This document shows, piece after piece, positions 41,247 to 49,109 of a stretch of DNA of 64,000 nucleotides. Position numbers and translations under genes: made by a program. Position 1 is the first letter of the stretch; the number at the start of each line of letters is the position of its first letter. A model generated the notes under the pieces. It did no database searches and was not told the DNA's origin. It saw nothing but the letters and a program-made list of their open reading frames with translations. Source of the stretch: Pararhizobium polonicum (GTDB taxonomy: Bacteria > Pseudomonadota > Alphaproteobacteria > Rhizobiales > Rhizobiaceae); assembly GCF_001687365.1 (NCBI RefSeq), contig NZ_LGLV01000008.1:62001-126000 (forward strand), written 5' to 3'.

Positions 41247-42050
41247 TGCCGGTTTGATGGCTCTGATCGCATAGCGATGCTGCGTTGCGCGCGCCATGCC
41301 TTTCAGGACATTCCAGTTCTTGGCCTGGGTGCGGTGGATCTCGCCCAGATCGGTATCGATGACGACATCTTCGAACCCGGCCTGAGCCAAAAGGCCGGCA
41401 ACAGCGTCTGCCCGTGCCCCTTGCGAGAAATAGACCCGCGACAGGATGCTGCGATGGGTCTCCATCATGCCGGGCGGCGCATGGAGCGGATCGCTCTTCA
41501 GGAGCCCGCAGCGCTGCCCCCAGCCAGCGAGTTTCATCAGCGTGCGTTCGAACAAGGTCGTGTTGACGAAATCGCCGTCGATCACCAGCAGCGTTCCGCC
41601 GGGCTTCAGCACCCGCAGCCACTCGGCAAAGGCCTTGGCCGGGTCCACCAGCGTCCAGACGAGATGCCGGTTGGTGATCGCATCATAGTGATTGTCCGGC
41701 TCCATGGTGTTTTCCGCGTCGCCGATGCGGAAGGTAATGGCGCGGGTGCGCGTTTTCGCCTTGTTGCGTGCGCGCTCCAGCATCGGTTCGGCCCAGTCGA
41801 GTCCGGTGACCCTGAAGCCGAGATCGTCCATCAGATGCGAGATCACGCCGGTACCGCTGGCAAGATCCAGCGCCATGCGCCCGTCGCCCTTGCCAAGATG
41901 CCGGACGATCAGCCGGTGCCAGGCGGCCCGTTCCTCCTCGGAGAAGATCTCGTGGCCGGGCGACTGATCGAACGTTGCCGCGCGCTCGGACCAATAGGCC
42001 TTGATCTCGTCGCGCAGATCATAATTCGTCAGTCGAGGGGTATCGCTCAT
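41244..42050 (-). CDS. SAM-dependent methyltransferase (class I)
   Basis: 268 residues from ATG 42050. The SAM site is ALDLASGTGVISHLMDDLGFRVTGLDWAEPMLERAR (motif I LASGTG), with FRIGDAEN, ITNRHLVWTLVDPAKAFAEWLRVLKPGGTLLVIDGDF typical of UbiE/Methyltransf_11 enzymes. The methyl acceptor is unknown. It is divergent from a FecBCD-type importer across a 124-base gap with a palindrome, so it may modify a metal chelator or be co-regulated with the transporter. Confidence 0.86.
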   Translation of the reverse strand: MSDTPRLTNYDLRDEIKAYWSERAATFDQSPGHEIFSEEERAAWHRLIVRHLGKGDGRMALDLASGTGVISHLMDDLGFRVTGLDWAEPMLERARNKAKTRTRAITFRIGDAENTMEPDNHYDAITNRHLVWTLVDPAKAFAEWLRVLKPGGTLLVIDGDFVNTTLFERTLMKLAGWGQRCGLLKSDPLHAPPGMMETHRSILSRVYFSQGARADAVAGLLAQAGFEDVVIDTDLGEIHRTQAKNWNVLKGMARATQHRYAIRAIKPA

Positions 42051-42114
42051 AACATGCTGCCTTGGATTAAAGTGCGCTGCGGCCGGTTCCTGGAATGCTT
42101 CTAAAAGATAGAAC

Positions 42115-42143
42115 TTGACTGTCAATATCATGATATCTACGAA
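42115..42143 (+). promoter_or_regulatory. Putative promoter and operator between methyltransferase and FecBCD genes
   Basis: TTGACT (42115-42120) and TACGAA (42138-42143) are 17 bases apart, facing the importer. The spacer holds the perfect 12-base palindrome ATATCATGATAT (42125-42136), and TTGACTGTCAA (42115-42125) gives a second -35 box TTGACA on the opposite strand. A metal-responsive repressor is plausible. Confidence 0.5.
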
Positions 42144-42174
42144 GCGCGCAGTTTCCCCGATGGAGTTGAGAATT

Positions 42175-43308
42175 ATGGGTATGTTCGGCAAAGCGACCTT
42201 GGTCGCTGCGGCTTTCTGCGCGCTTTTTTCCGGCACGGCATTGGCCGGCGAGAAGGTCGTCATCAAGGACGTGACGGGTCGTGATGTCGAAGTCAGCGTG
42301 CCGGTCGAACATGTCATTCTCGGCGAAGGCCGCCAGATCTATTTTGTCGCGGCTCTGGACCGGGATGCTCCCTTCAAGCGTGTCGTCGGCTGGCGGGACG
42401 ATCTGGCCAAGGCCGACCCGGAAAGCTATGCTGCCTATCTCGCCAAATATCCGGAGATCGCCAAGCTGCCGACATTCGGCGGCATGAAGGACGGCACCTT
42501 CGATATCGAGCAGGCCGTTTCGCTGAAGCCCGACGTCGTCATCATGAACCTCGATGCCAAGACGGCAACCGAAGAGGCCGGCTATATCGAAAAGCTCGGC
42601 AAGGTCGGCATTCCGCTGGTTTATATCGACTTCCGCGAAAAGCCGATGGAAAACACCGAAGCCAGCATGCGGGTGATGGGCAAGCTGCTGGGTGAAGAAG
42701 CCAAAGCGGAAGACTTCATCAAGTTCCGTGCCGACAGCATCGCCAAGGTCACCGACGTGCTTGCCAAGCAGAACCCGGCGCGGCCGGTGGTCTTCGTCGA
42801 ACGTGCCGGCGGCTATTCCGATGATTGCTGCATGTCGTTCGGCAACGAGAATTTCGGCAAGATGGTCGAAATCGCCGGCGGCACGAACATGGCCAAGGAC
42901 ATCATTCCCGGCACGTTCGGTACCGTCAATCCGGAGCAGGTCATCGCCTCCAACCCCGACCAGATCATCGTCACCGGCGGCAATTGGGAAGGGTACGTGC
43001 CGGGGGGCGATTGGGTTGGTGTTGGCTATGGTGCCGACCTTACCGAAGCGCATCGCAAGCTGGAAAATCTGACGAAGCGCCCGGCCTTCACCGGCGTCAA
43101 GGCCGTCATGGATGGCAATGTTCACGCCATCTGGCATCAGTTCTACAACAATCCGTACCAGTTCGTTGCGATCCAGGAGATGGCGAAATGGCTGCATCCG
43201 GACCTGTTCAAGGATCTCGATCCGGAAGCGACGTTCAAGGAACTGCACGCACGCTTCCTGCCGCTGGATTACAAGCCCGGCTATTTCGTCTCCCTGAAGG
43301 ATCAGTAA
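42175..43308 (+). CDS. Periplasmic binding protein of a FecB/BtuF-type importer
   Basis: 377 residues from ATG 42175 (GGAG 42162-42165 ahead). Signal peptide ~1-24 (MGMFGKATLVAAAFCALFSGTALA), then KVVIKDVTGRDVEVSVPVEHVILGE, SLKPDVVIMNLDAKTATEEAGY and IPLVYIDFREKPMENTEASMRVMGKLLG, the Peripla_BP_2 fold used for ferric siderophores, haem and cobalamin. Paired cysteines occur in SDDCCMSFGN. The ligand cannot be read from the sequence. The gene is 3 bases ahead of the permease. Confidence 0.9.
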   Translation: MGMFGKATLVAAAFCALFSGTALAGEKVVIKDVTGRDVEVSVPVEHVILGEGRQIYFVAALDRDAPFKRVVGWRDDLAKADPESYAAYLAKYPEIAKLPTFGGMKDGTFDIEQAVSLKPDVVIMNLDAKTATEEAGYIEKLGKVGIPLVYIDFREKPMENTEASMRVMGKLLGEEAKAEDFIKFRADSIAKVTDVLAKQNPARPVVFVERAGGYSDDCCMSFGNENFGKMVEIAGGTNMAKDIIPGTFGTVNPEQVIASNPDQIIVTGGNWEGYVPGGDWVGVGYGADLTEAHRKLENLTKRPAFTGVKAVMDGNVHAIWHQFYNNPYQFVAIQEMAKWLHPDLFKDLDPEATFKELHARFLPLDYKPGYFVSLKDQ

Positions 43309-43311
43309 TCG

Positions 43312-44379
43312 ATGGCCGTCGCCACCGAACAGCTTGCAACGGCAACAGGGCGCGATCAGTATCGCGCTCTCGCTTTTCGACGGATTGTCCTGATTTGCGG
43401 CATGCTGGTGGCGCTGTTCCTCAGCGTGTCGATCGATATGTCGCTGGGACCGGCCAATTATACGCTGCGGGAAGTGCTGACTTCACTGTTTCACGCCGAA
43501 TCCGTCACCGATCAGCTGCGCGTCGTCATCTGGGATATCCGCATGCCGATCGCGCTGATGGCGATCACCGTCGGGGCATCGCTGTCGCTGGCCGGCGCGC
43601 AGATGCAGACCATCCTTGCCAATCCGCTGGCCAGCCCCTTTACCCTCGGGATTTCCGCCGCCGCCGGCTTTGGCGCGGCCCTCGGCCTGATCGGCGGCGT
43701 GGCGATCTTTCCCGCCGCCGTGCAATACATGATCCCGATCAACGCCTTCCTGATGGCGATGGCGGCTGCACTCTTCATTCATTTCGCTTCCACCATGCGC
43801 GGCGTCACGGTGGAGACGATCGTGCTTTTAGGCATCGCGCTGGTTTTCACCTTCAATGCGCTGCTGTCGCTGCTCGAATATCTGGCGTCCGAACAGGCAC
43901 TGGCCGCCGTCGTCTTCTGGACCATGGGCAGCCTCACCAAGGCGACCTGGCCAAAGGTCTGGATCACCGGTGCGGTGCTCGTGTTTGCCATTCCGCTGTT
44001 TGCACGTCACGCCTGGGCGCTGACCGCGCTGCGGTTGGGTGAGGACAAGGCCGCCAGCCTCGGCATCAACGTGCGCCGTCTGCGGCTGCATACGATGATG
44101 ACCGTCAGCCTGCTCGCCGCCATTCCCGTTTCCTTTGTGGGCACAATCGGGTTTGTCGGCCTGGTCGGTCCGCACATCGCACGCATGCTGGTGGGCGAAG
44201 ACCAGCGCTTCTTCCTGCCGGCCTCCGTCCTCTGCGGCGCGCTGCTCCTGTCGGTGACCTCGGTCGTCTCGAAGACGCTCATTCCCGGCGCCATCCTGCC
44301 GATCGGCGTCATCACTGCCCTGGTCGGCGTGCCGTTCTTCTTCGTGCTGATCTTCACCAATCGGAGACGGGCATGGTAG
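43312..44379 (+). CDS. FecCD/BtuC-type ABC permease
   Basis: 355 residues with about nine or ten hydrophobic helices. LREVLTSLFHAESVTDQLRVVIWDIRMPIALMAITVGASLSLAGAQMQTILANPLASPFTLGISAAAGFGAALGLI is the FecCD family core, and VGTIGFVGLVGPHIARMLVGEDQRFFLPAS near the end is the conserved BtuC loop region. It transports a metal chelate into the cytoplasm. The stop overlaps the ATPase start by 7 bases. Confidence 0.93.
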   Translation: MAVATEQLATATGRDQYRALAFRRIVLICGMLVALFLSVSIDMSLGPANYTLREVLTSLFHAESVTDQLRVVIWDIRMPIALMAITVGASLSLAGAQMQTILANPLASPFTLGISAAAGFGAALGLIGGVAIFPAAVQYMIPINAFLMAMAAALFIHFASTMRGVTVETIVLLGIALVFTFNALLSLLEYLASEQALAAVVFWTMGSLTKATWPKVWITGAVLVFAIPLFARHAWALTALRLGEDKAASLGINVRRLRLHTMMTVSLLAAIPVSFVGTIGFVGLVGPHIARMLVGEDQRFFLPASVLCGALLLSVTSVVSKTLIPGAILPIGVITALVGVPFFFVLIFTNRRRAW

Positions 44380-45167
44380 GCCTCGCACTCAAGGGCGTCG
44401 GCGCGAAATACGGCAAGCATACCGTACTGTCGGGCGTCGATACCGATATCCTGCGCGGCGGCGTCATGACCGCCGTCATCGGACCCAATGCGGCCGGCAA
44501 ATCCACCCTGTTCAAACGCATCGCCGGACTTGCTTCGGGGCCGGGAACGGTGGTGCTGTCGGATACGCTGAGAGGCCCGGAGACCATCTGCTACATGCCG
44601 CAGGATACAGGCGCCAATGCCGTTCTGACGGTCTACGAATCCGTGCTGCTGGCCAGCAAGCAGGGATCGAGCTGGAAGGTGCGCGACAGCGAGTTGCAGG
44701 AGATCGACCGTATCCTGCAGGCGCTGCGGATCGACGATCTGGCTTTCCGTGGCCTCGGCGAGCTTTCCGGCGGGCAGCGCCAGCTTGTCTCCATCGCTCA
44801 GGCGCTGGTCCGCAAGCCTGAAATCCTCCTGATGGACGAACCCACCTCGGCGCTTGACCTGTTTCGCCAGATCGAAGTGCTTGGCTTCATGCAGGCGCTG
44901 GCAGCCAAATCCGGCATGTCGGTGCTGATCGCCCTGCATGATCTCAATCACGCGCTGCGCTATTGCGACAACACCATCGTCATTGCCAAGGGTGCGATGG
45001 TCGCGAGCGGCCCGACCGGCGATGTGATCACCGAGGCGATGCTGCGCGATATCTACCGGGTCGAGGCGCGGGTCGAGATGTGCTCGCATGGCAAGCCGGT
45101 CGTCATCGTCGATCATTCGATCATTCGATCATCGGATAATTGCCAATCCGAAAACCCGATGGTATGA
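44373..45167 (+). CDS. FecE-type ABC ATP-binding protein
   Basis: 264 residues. Walker A GPNAAGKST, LSGGQRQLVSIAQALVRKPEILLMDEPTSALDLFRQIEVLGF (signature plus Walker B), switch histidine ALHDLNHALRYCDNTIVIAKG. The Q-loop (CYMPQDTGA) is normal. It completes the three-gene importer; no outer-membrane receptor or TonB gene is in the window. Confidence 0.93.
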   Translation: MVGLALKGVGAKYGKHTVLSGVDTDILRGGVMTAVIGPNAAGKSTLFKRIAGLASGPGTVVLSDTLRGPETICYMPQDTGANAVLTVYESVLLASKQGSSWKVRDSELQEIDRILQALRIDDLAFRGLGELSGGQRQLVSIAQALVRKPEILLMDEPTSALDLFRQIEVLGFMQALAAKSGMSVLIALHDLNHALRYCDNTIVIAKGAMVASGPTGDVITEAMLRDIYRVEARVEMCSHGKPVVIVDHSIIRSSDNCQSENPMV

Positions 45168-45203
45168 ATTGCCCGCACCATGTCGAGAAAGGAGGGCTGC
45201 GCA

Positions 45204-45275
45204 ATGAACACATTTTTCCGGCACCATCGCCAGCGTGGCCCCGTCAACGCCCTGCAAATGCGTTTGCAGGGCTGA
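45204..45275 (+). CDS. Leader ORF (23 codons) upstream of the ABC-F gene
   Basis: A strong Shine-Dalgarno AGGAGGG (45190-45196) is 7 bases before ATG 45204. The peptide is 23 residues, starting MNTFFRHHRQRGPV and ending NALQMRLQG, with an Arg/His-rich centre. Its last nine codons lie in a 10-base-pair hairpin. It lies 174 bases ahead of the ABC-F start, so it probably senses ribosome stalling, as leader peptides of antibiotic-protection ABC-F and erm genes do. No homology search was possible. Confidence 0.6.
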   Translation: MNTFFRHHRQRGPVNALQMRLQG

Positions 45276-45314
45276 CCAAAGTCCGTTTCTCTTAAAACCG
45301 CTTCTGGTCTGCCC
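45249..45314 (+). promoter_or_regulatory. Mutually exclusive hairpins in the ABC-F leader (attenuator)
   Basis: Hairpin 1: GCCCTGCAAA (45249-45258) with TTTGCAGGGC (45263-45272), a perfect 10-base-pair stem with loop TGCG. Hairpin 2: GGGC (45269-45272), GACCA (45274-45278) and AAG (45279-45281) with CTT (45301-45303), TGGTC (45305-45309) and GCCC (45311-45314). GGGC takes part in both, so they exclude each other and a ribosome on the leader ORF would decide which forms. Neither is followed by a T-run, so anti-sequestration or transcript stability is as likely as termination. Confidence 0.55.
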
Positions 45315-45449
45315 TTCGTGGCATTGCGGCGCTTGAGCCTGATGGCTTGAGACGCCTGCATTTTCCCATCCGCCGCGCGCAACGCATCGCATCGATGATG
45401 GCTTGAGAGCCCTCGATGGATGGCTGTGCGGCAAGATCAGAGAACGATC

Positions 45450-46976
45450 ATGACCCTTATCAACATCCGCAATCTCGGCATCGTGCTGGGCAATTCGCTT
45501 TTTTCCAGGCTTAATCTCGTCGTCAATGCCGGCGATCGCATCGGTCTCGTCGCCGCCAACGGTCGCGGGAAATCGACGCTCTTCCGCTGCATCGCCGGTG
45601 CGCTTGATGCGAGCGAGGGCGAGATTACCAAAGCCCGGGGGCTGACCGTTGGCTATGTCGAGCAGAATGTTCCCGCGCGTCTCTTCGATCTCCCCTTCTA
45701 CGCCGCTGTGCTGGACGCGCTTTCCGCCGATCAACAAGAGAGCGAGAGCTGGCGTGTCGATGTCGTGCTGGAATCGCTGGAGGTACCGGAAGCCCTGCGA
45801 GAGCGGCCGCTGAAACAGTTGAGCGGCGGCTGGCAGCGCATCGCCATGCTTGCCCGCGTCTGGGTTACCGAGCCGGATGTGCTGATGCTCGACGAACCGA
45901 CCAACCATCTCGATCTCGGCAAGATCGCCATGCTCGAGGCGTGGCTGAATGCGCTGCCGCGCGATGTGCCCGTCATCATCTCCAGCCACGACCGGGCTTT
46001 CCTGGATGCGGTGACCAACCGCACGCTCTTCCTCCGGGCGGAGCAATCGCAGATATTCCCGCTGCCCTATACGCGGGCGCGGGGTGCGCTTGACGAGGCC
46101 GATGCAGCGGACGAACGCCGCTTTCAGCGCGACATGAAGGTCGCCGAACAGTTGCGCAAGCAGGCGGCCAAGCTCAATAATATCGGCATCAATTCCGGCA
46201 GCGACCTCCTGGTGGTCAAGACCAAGCAGCTGAAGCAGCGAGCCGACAAACTCGAAGATGCCGCCAAGCCCGCACATCTGGAGCGCTCGGCCGGCGCGAT
46301 CAAGCTTTCCAATCGCGGCACCCATGCCAAGGTGCTGATCACGCTGGAGGATGCAGCGGTTCAGACACCCGACGGCACGTTGCTATTCAAAACCGGCAAG
46401 CAATTTGTCTGCCAGGGGGACCGCATCGTGTTGCTCGGTGCCAACGGCGCCGGAAAAACCCGCCTGGTCGCCATGCTACGCAAGGCGATCGAACAGCCGG
46501 AGGTGGCACAAGGGGGCATCAAGGCGACGCCCTCGCTTGTTCTGGGCTATGGCGATCAAGCACTTGCCGATCTGTGCGATGTGGACACACCGATGGAGAC
46601 GATTATTCGCCGCTTCGATATCGGCGATCAGCGGGCAAGGGCGCTGCTGGCCGGGGCCGGTATGGCAATTGAGTTGCAGGCACGACCGGTCGGCCAGCTC
46701 TCGGGCGGACAGAAGGCGCGGCTCGGCATGCTTGTCCTGCGGCTGGCCAACCCGAACTTCTATCTGCTCGACGAGCCGACGAACCATCTCGATATCGATG
46801 GTCAGGAGGCGCTGGAAGGCGAGCTGATGGCGCATCAGGCCAGCTGCCTCTTCGTCTCGCATGACCGCAGTTTTGTCCGCGCGGTCGGCAATCGTTTCTG
46901 GCTGATTGAGAAGAAAAAGCTCGTCGAAGTCGAAAGCCCGGAAGGGTTCTTCGCATCGGCTGCCAAGCCTGCCTAG
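45450..46976 (+). CDS. ABC-F family ATPase (ribosome-associated)
   Basis: 508 residues from ATG 45450, two fused ATPase domains and no membrane segment. NBD1: Walker A AANGRGKST, signature LSGGWQRIAMLARVW, Walker B LMLDEPTNHLDLGK, ISSHDRAFLDAV. A charged linker (RFQRDMKVAEQLRKQAAKLNN ... KTKQLKQRADKLED) precedes NBD2: GANGAGKTR, LSGGQKARLGMLVLRL, LLDEPTNHLDIDG, FVSHDRSFVRAVG. ABC-F proteins act on the ribosome E-site in translation control or antibiotic protection. The upstream leader ORF favours an inducible, drug-protective role (inference). Confidence 0.92.
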   Translation: MTLINIRNLGIVLGNSLFSRLNLVVNAGDRIGLVAANGRGKSTLFRCIAGALDASEGEITKARGLTVGYVEQNVPARLFDLPFYAAVLDALSADQQESESWRVDVVLESLEVPEALRERPLKQLSGGWQRIAMLARVWVTEPDVLMLDEPTNHLDLGKIAMLEAWLNALPRDVPVIISSHDRAFLDAVTNRTLFLRAEQSQIFPLPYTRARGALDEADAADERRFQRDMKVAEQLRKQAAKLNNIGINSGSDLLVVKTKQLKQRADKLEDAAKPAHLERSAGAIKLSNRGTHAKVLITLEDAAVQTPDGTLLFKTGKQFVCQGDRIVLLGANGAGKTRLVAMLRKAIEQPEVAQGGIKATPSLVLGYGDQALADLCDVDTPMETIIRRFDIGDQRARALLAGAGMAIELQARPVGQLSGGQKARLGMLVLRLANPNFYLLDEPTNHLDIDGQEALEGELMAHQASCLFVSHDRSFVRAVGNRFWLIEKKKLVEVESPEGFFASAAKPA

Positions 46977-46985
46977 GTGGTGCTG

Positions 46986-47038
46986 GGCGGCTGGGAGACC
47001 GGCCGCCCACTCAAAGCGCCTGGGCGTGTGGCGTTTTT
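46986..47038 (+). terminator. Possible terminator after the ABC-F gene
   Basis: Behind the stop codon, GGGCGGC (46986-46992) can pair with GCCGCCC about 10 bases on, and further on AAAGCGCC and GGCG followed by TTTTT form a second weaker stem. The T-run (near 47034-47038) fits intrinsic termination before the HPP gene. Confidence 0.45.
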
Positions 47039-47086
47039 GGTCGTTGCGCTTTGTCCATGGTTTCCCTATAGCCGGGAAACGGGATC

Positions 47087-48241
47087 ATGCGCGCCGGTAT
47101 CCCGATCTTATCTCTCCGCGCGTCCGGTTTCCTGATGCCTCACCTTCAAAAATCAAAATCGGACGGTCGTTTTCGAATGTTTGTCCCCATCCTGGCCGGT
47201 GCAACACTGCGCGAGCGGTTGATCGCCTGCGTTGGCGCGCTTGTTGGCATTGTCCTGACCGGCGTGATCAGCGGTTATCTGTTCGGCCAAGGCCCGCATC
47301 TGCCGCTGATCGTGGCGCCGATGGGCGCGTCTGCCGTGCTGCTGTTTGCGGTGCCGGCAAGTCCGCTGGCGCAGCCGTGGTCAATCATCGGCGGCAACAC
47401 GATTTCTGCGCTGATGGGGATCATCGCCGCCTATCTGATCCATGACCCGATCATCGCCATCGGCGTCGGTGTCTCGCTGGCGATCGGAGCGATGTCCTTG
47501 ACCCGCTGCCTTCATCCGCCCGGCGGTGCTGCGGCGCTGACCGCCGTGCTCGGCGGGCCGGTCGTGACCGGCTGGGGCCTGCTGTTTCCGTTCGTGCCCG
47601 TCGGGTTGAATTCATGCATTCTCGTCGGGCTTGGATTGTTGTTCCATAGGTTGTCGAGGCGTAGCTACCCCCATGTTGCGGCCAAGACGGCGGTCAATAC
47701 GCACCAGACCGCGGATCTGCCCTCGGCGCTCCGGGTCGGTTTCCGCGAGGAGGATGTCGATGCAGCACTGGCCGCATTCGATGAAACCTTCGATATCGAT
47801 CGCGGGGACCTCAGCCGTCTGCTTCAGCAGGTCGAGCTGCAGGCGGCGATCCGCGCACATGGGGATGTCAGCTGCGGCGATATCATGTCCCGCGATGTCA
47901 TCTCGGTCGACGAACAGACTGATCCCGCCGATGCGCGGGAGCTTCTCTTGAAGCACAATATCCGCACGCTGCCGGTCCAGGACGGCAACGGCCGGCTGAT
48001 TGGCACGATCGGCTTGCGGGAACTTTCCAGGTTTGCCGTGCGTATGGGCGACGTCCTGTCGCTGGCGGCCACCGCTTCGGTGGCCGATCCGGCGCTGTCG
48101 CTGCTGCCCGTTCTGACTGATGGTAGAACCCACGCTGTCATTATCGTCGGCGAGGACAGCCGAATCCTTGGATTGATCTCCCAGACCGATCTCTTGAGCG
48201 CGGTGGCGCGGGCCTTGTCAAACGCTCACGACAAATCGTAA
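47087..48241 (+). CDS. HPP-family membrane protein with C-terminal CBS domain pair
   Basis: 384 residues. The HPP domain covers ~35-200 with four hydrophobic segments (LIACVGALVGIVLTGVISGYLFG, PLIVAPMGASAVLLFAVPASPLAQPWSIIGGNTISALMG, AIGVGVSLAIGAMSLTRCLHPPGGAAALTAVLGG, NSCILVGLGLLFHRL) including the diagnostic LHPPGGAAALTA. Residues ~260-380 form two CBS repeats (CGDIMSRDVISVDEQT, HNIRTLPVQDGNGRLIGTIGLREL, and THAVIIVGEDSRILGLISQTDLL), which usually bind adenosine nucleotides. A CBS-regulated inner-membrane channel or transporter is likely; nitrite transport has been described for plant and cyanobacterial HPP proteins. ATG 47135 is an alternative start. Confidence 0.88.
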   Translation: MRAGIPILSLRASGFLMPHLQKSKSDGRFRMFVPILAGATLRERLIACVGALVGIVLTGVISGYLFGQGPHLPLIVAPMGASAVLLFAVPASPLAQPWSIIGGNTISALMGIIAAYLIHDPIIAIGVGVSLAIGAMSLTRCLHPPGGAAALTAVLGGPVVTGWGLLFPFVPVGLNSCILVGLGLLFHRLSRRSYPHVAAKTAVNTHQTADLPSALRVGFREEDVDAALAAFDETFDIDRGDLSRLLQQVELQAAIRAHGDVSCGDIMSRDVISVDEQTDPADARELLLKHNIRTLPVQDGNGRLIGTIGLRELSRFAVRMGDVLSLAATASVADPALSLLPVLTDGRTHAVIIVGEDSRILGLISQTDLLSAVARALSNAHDKS

Positions 48242-48250
48242 GCGCGGTCG

Positions 48251-48274
48251 GCGGGGATCGCTTGCCGTCCCCGC
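48251..48274. terminator. Hairpin between convergent genes
   Basis: GCGGGGA (48251-48257) and TCCCCGC (48268-48274) form a 7-base-pair stem with a 10-base loop in the 40-base gap between the convergent HPP and inositol-monophosphatase genes. No T-run is present, so its efficiency is uncertain. Confidence 0.45.
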
Positions 48275-48281
48275 AGTTCCG

Positions 48282-49079
48282 TCAAAGTCCGGCAATCTTC
48301 CTCAGATCGTCGATGGCACCGGGGGCGGCGGCGAGCACCGGCGAGCCCTTGGTCAGCTGTTCGCCCTCGACCGGAAACGGATGGTACCAGCCGCCGGCTT
48401 CCTTGACGAGGCAATAGCCGGCAAGGCAATCCCAGGCGTGCATGTAGGGCTCGTAGTAGCCGACCAGACGGCCGGCTGCGACATAGGCGAGCATCAGCGC
48501 ACCCGAACCGTTGCGGATGAAATTGCCGCCCGCTTCCAGCAGGCTCTCGACCATCTTGCCGACGAAGGCGGGTGTCACATAATTGTTGGCGCCGAGGCCG
48601 GTGACGGCGTTGCGGATGGTTCGGGTAGGGTTAAGCGTCAGCACCTTGCCGTTGAGTGTTGCGCCCTTGCCGGATGCGCTGGCATAAAGCTCGTCGTGGC
48701 ACGGCGCACAGATGACGCCGATCACCGGTTCGCTGTTGTGCAATACCGCGATCGAGACGCACCAGTTCGGCATGCCGTTGACGAAGGGGCTGGTGCCGTC
48801 GATCGGATCGACCACCCAAGTATAGCCGGAATGTCCTTCGGCAAGACCGTATTCCTCGCCGAGAAATCCATCCCCGGCGTGGACCTCGGCGACGCGGGCG
48901 CGGATGAGGGTCTCCACTTCCCGGTCGGCGATGGAGACGACGTCCTGCAGGTCGCGTTTGGTTTCGATCACCAGCGTTTCGCGCCTGTTGAAATAGTCGA
49001 GCGCGACGGCGCCTGCTTCCCTGGCCATGGCCTGCGCCAGCGCGAAACGTGCGTCGAGCCCGGAGATCTGCGATGTCAT
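48282..49079 (-). CDS. Inositol-monophosphatase-family phosphatase
   Basis: 265 residues. All metal-site motifs of the family are present: FLGEEYG, WVVDPIDGTSPFVNGMPNWCVSIAVLHN, and MHAWDCLAGYCLVKEAGG (WD...AG). Members hydrolyse inositol phosphates, histidinol phosphate, fructose-1,6-bisphosphate or PAP. It is the last gene of the AfuABC operon (31 bases after the ATPase), so a role in removing phosphate from an imported sugar or inositol phosphate is likely (inference). Cytosolic, no signal peptide. Confidence 0.9.
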   Translation of the reverse strand: MTSQISGLDARFALAQAMAREAGAVALDYFNRRETLVIETKRDLQDVVSIADREVETLIRARVAEVHAGDGFLGEEYGLAEGHSGYTWVVDPIDGTSPFVNGMPNWCVSIAVLHNSEPVIGVICAPCHDELYASASGKGATLNGKVLTLNPTRTIRNAVTGLGANNYVTPAFVGKMVESLLEAGGNFIRNGSGALMLAYVAAGRLVGYYEPYMHAWDCLAGYCLVKEAGGWYHPFPVEGEQLTKGSPVLAAAPGAIDDLRKIAGL

Positions 49080-49109
49080 GAATATGGTCCTTTTGCGATA
49101 TCGTGCGGT

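Noticed and set aside
45249-45272. Reading the strong hairpin as a simple terminator of the FecBCD operon
   Set aside because: No T-run follows it, it lies inside a translated leader ORF, and part of it can pair with a downstream sequence, so a regulatory hairpin is the better reading.
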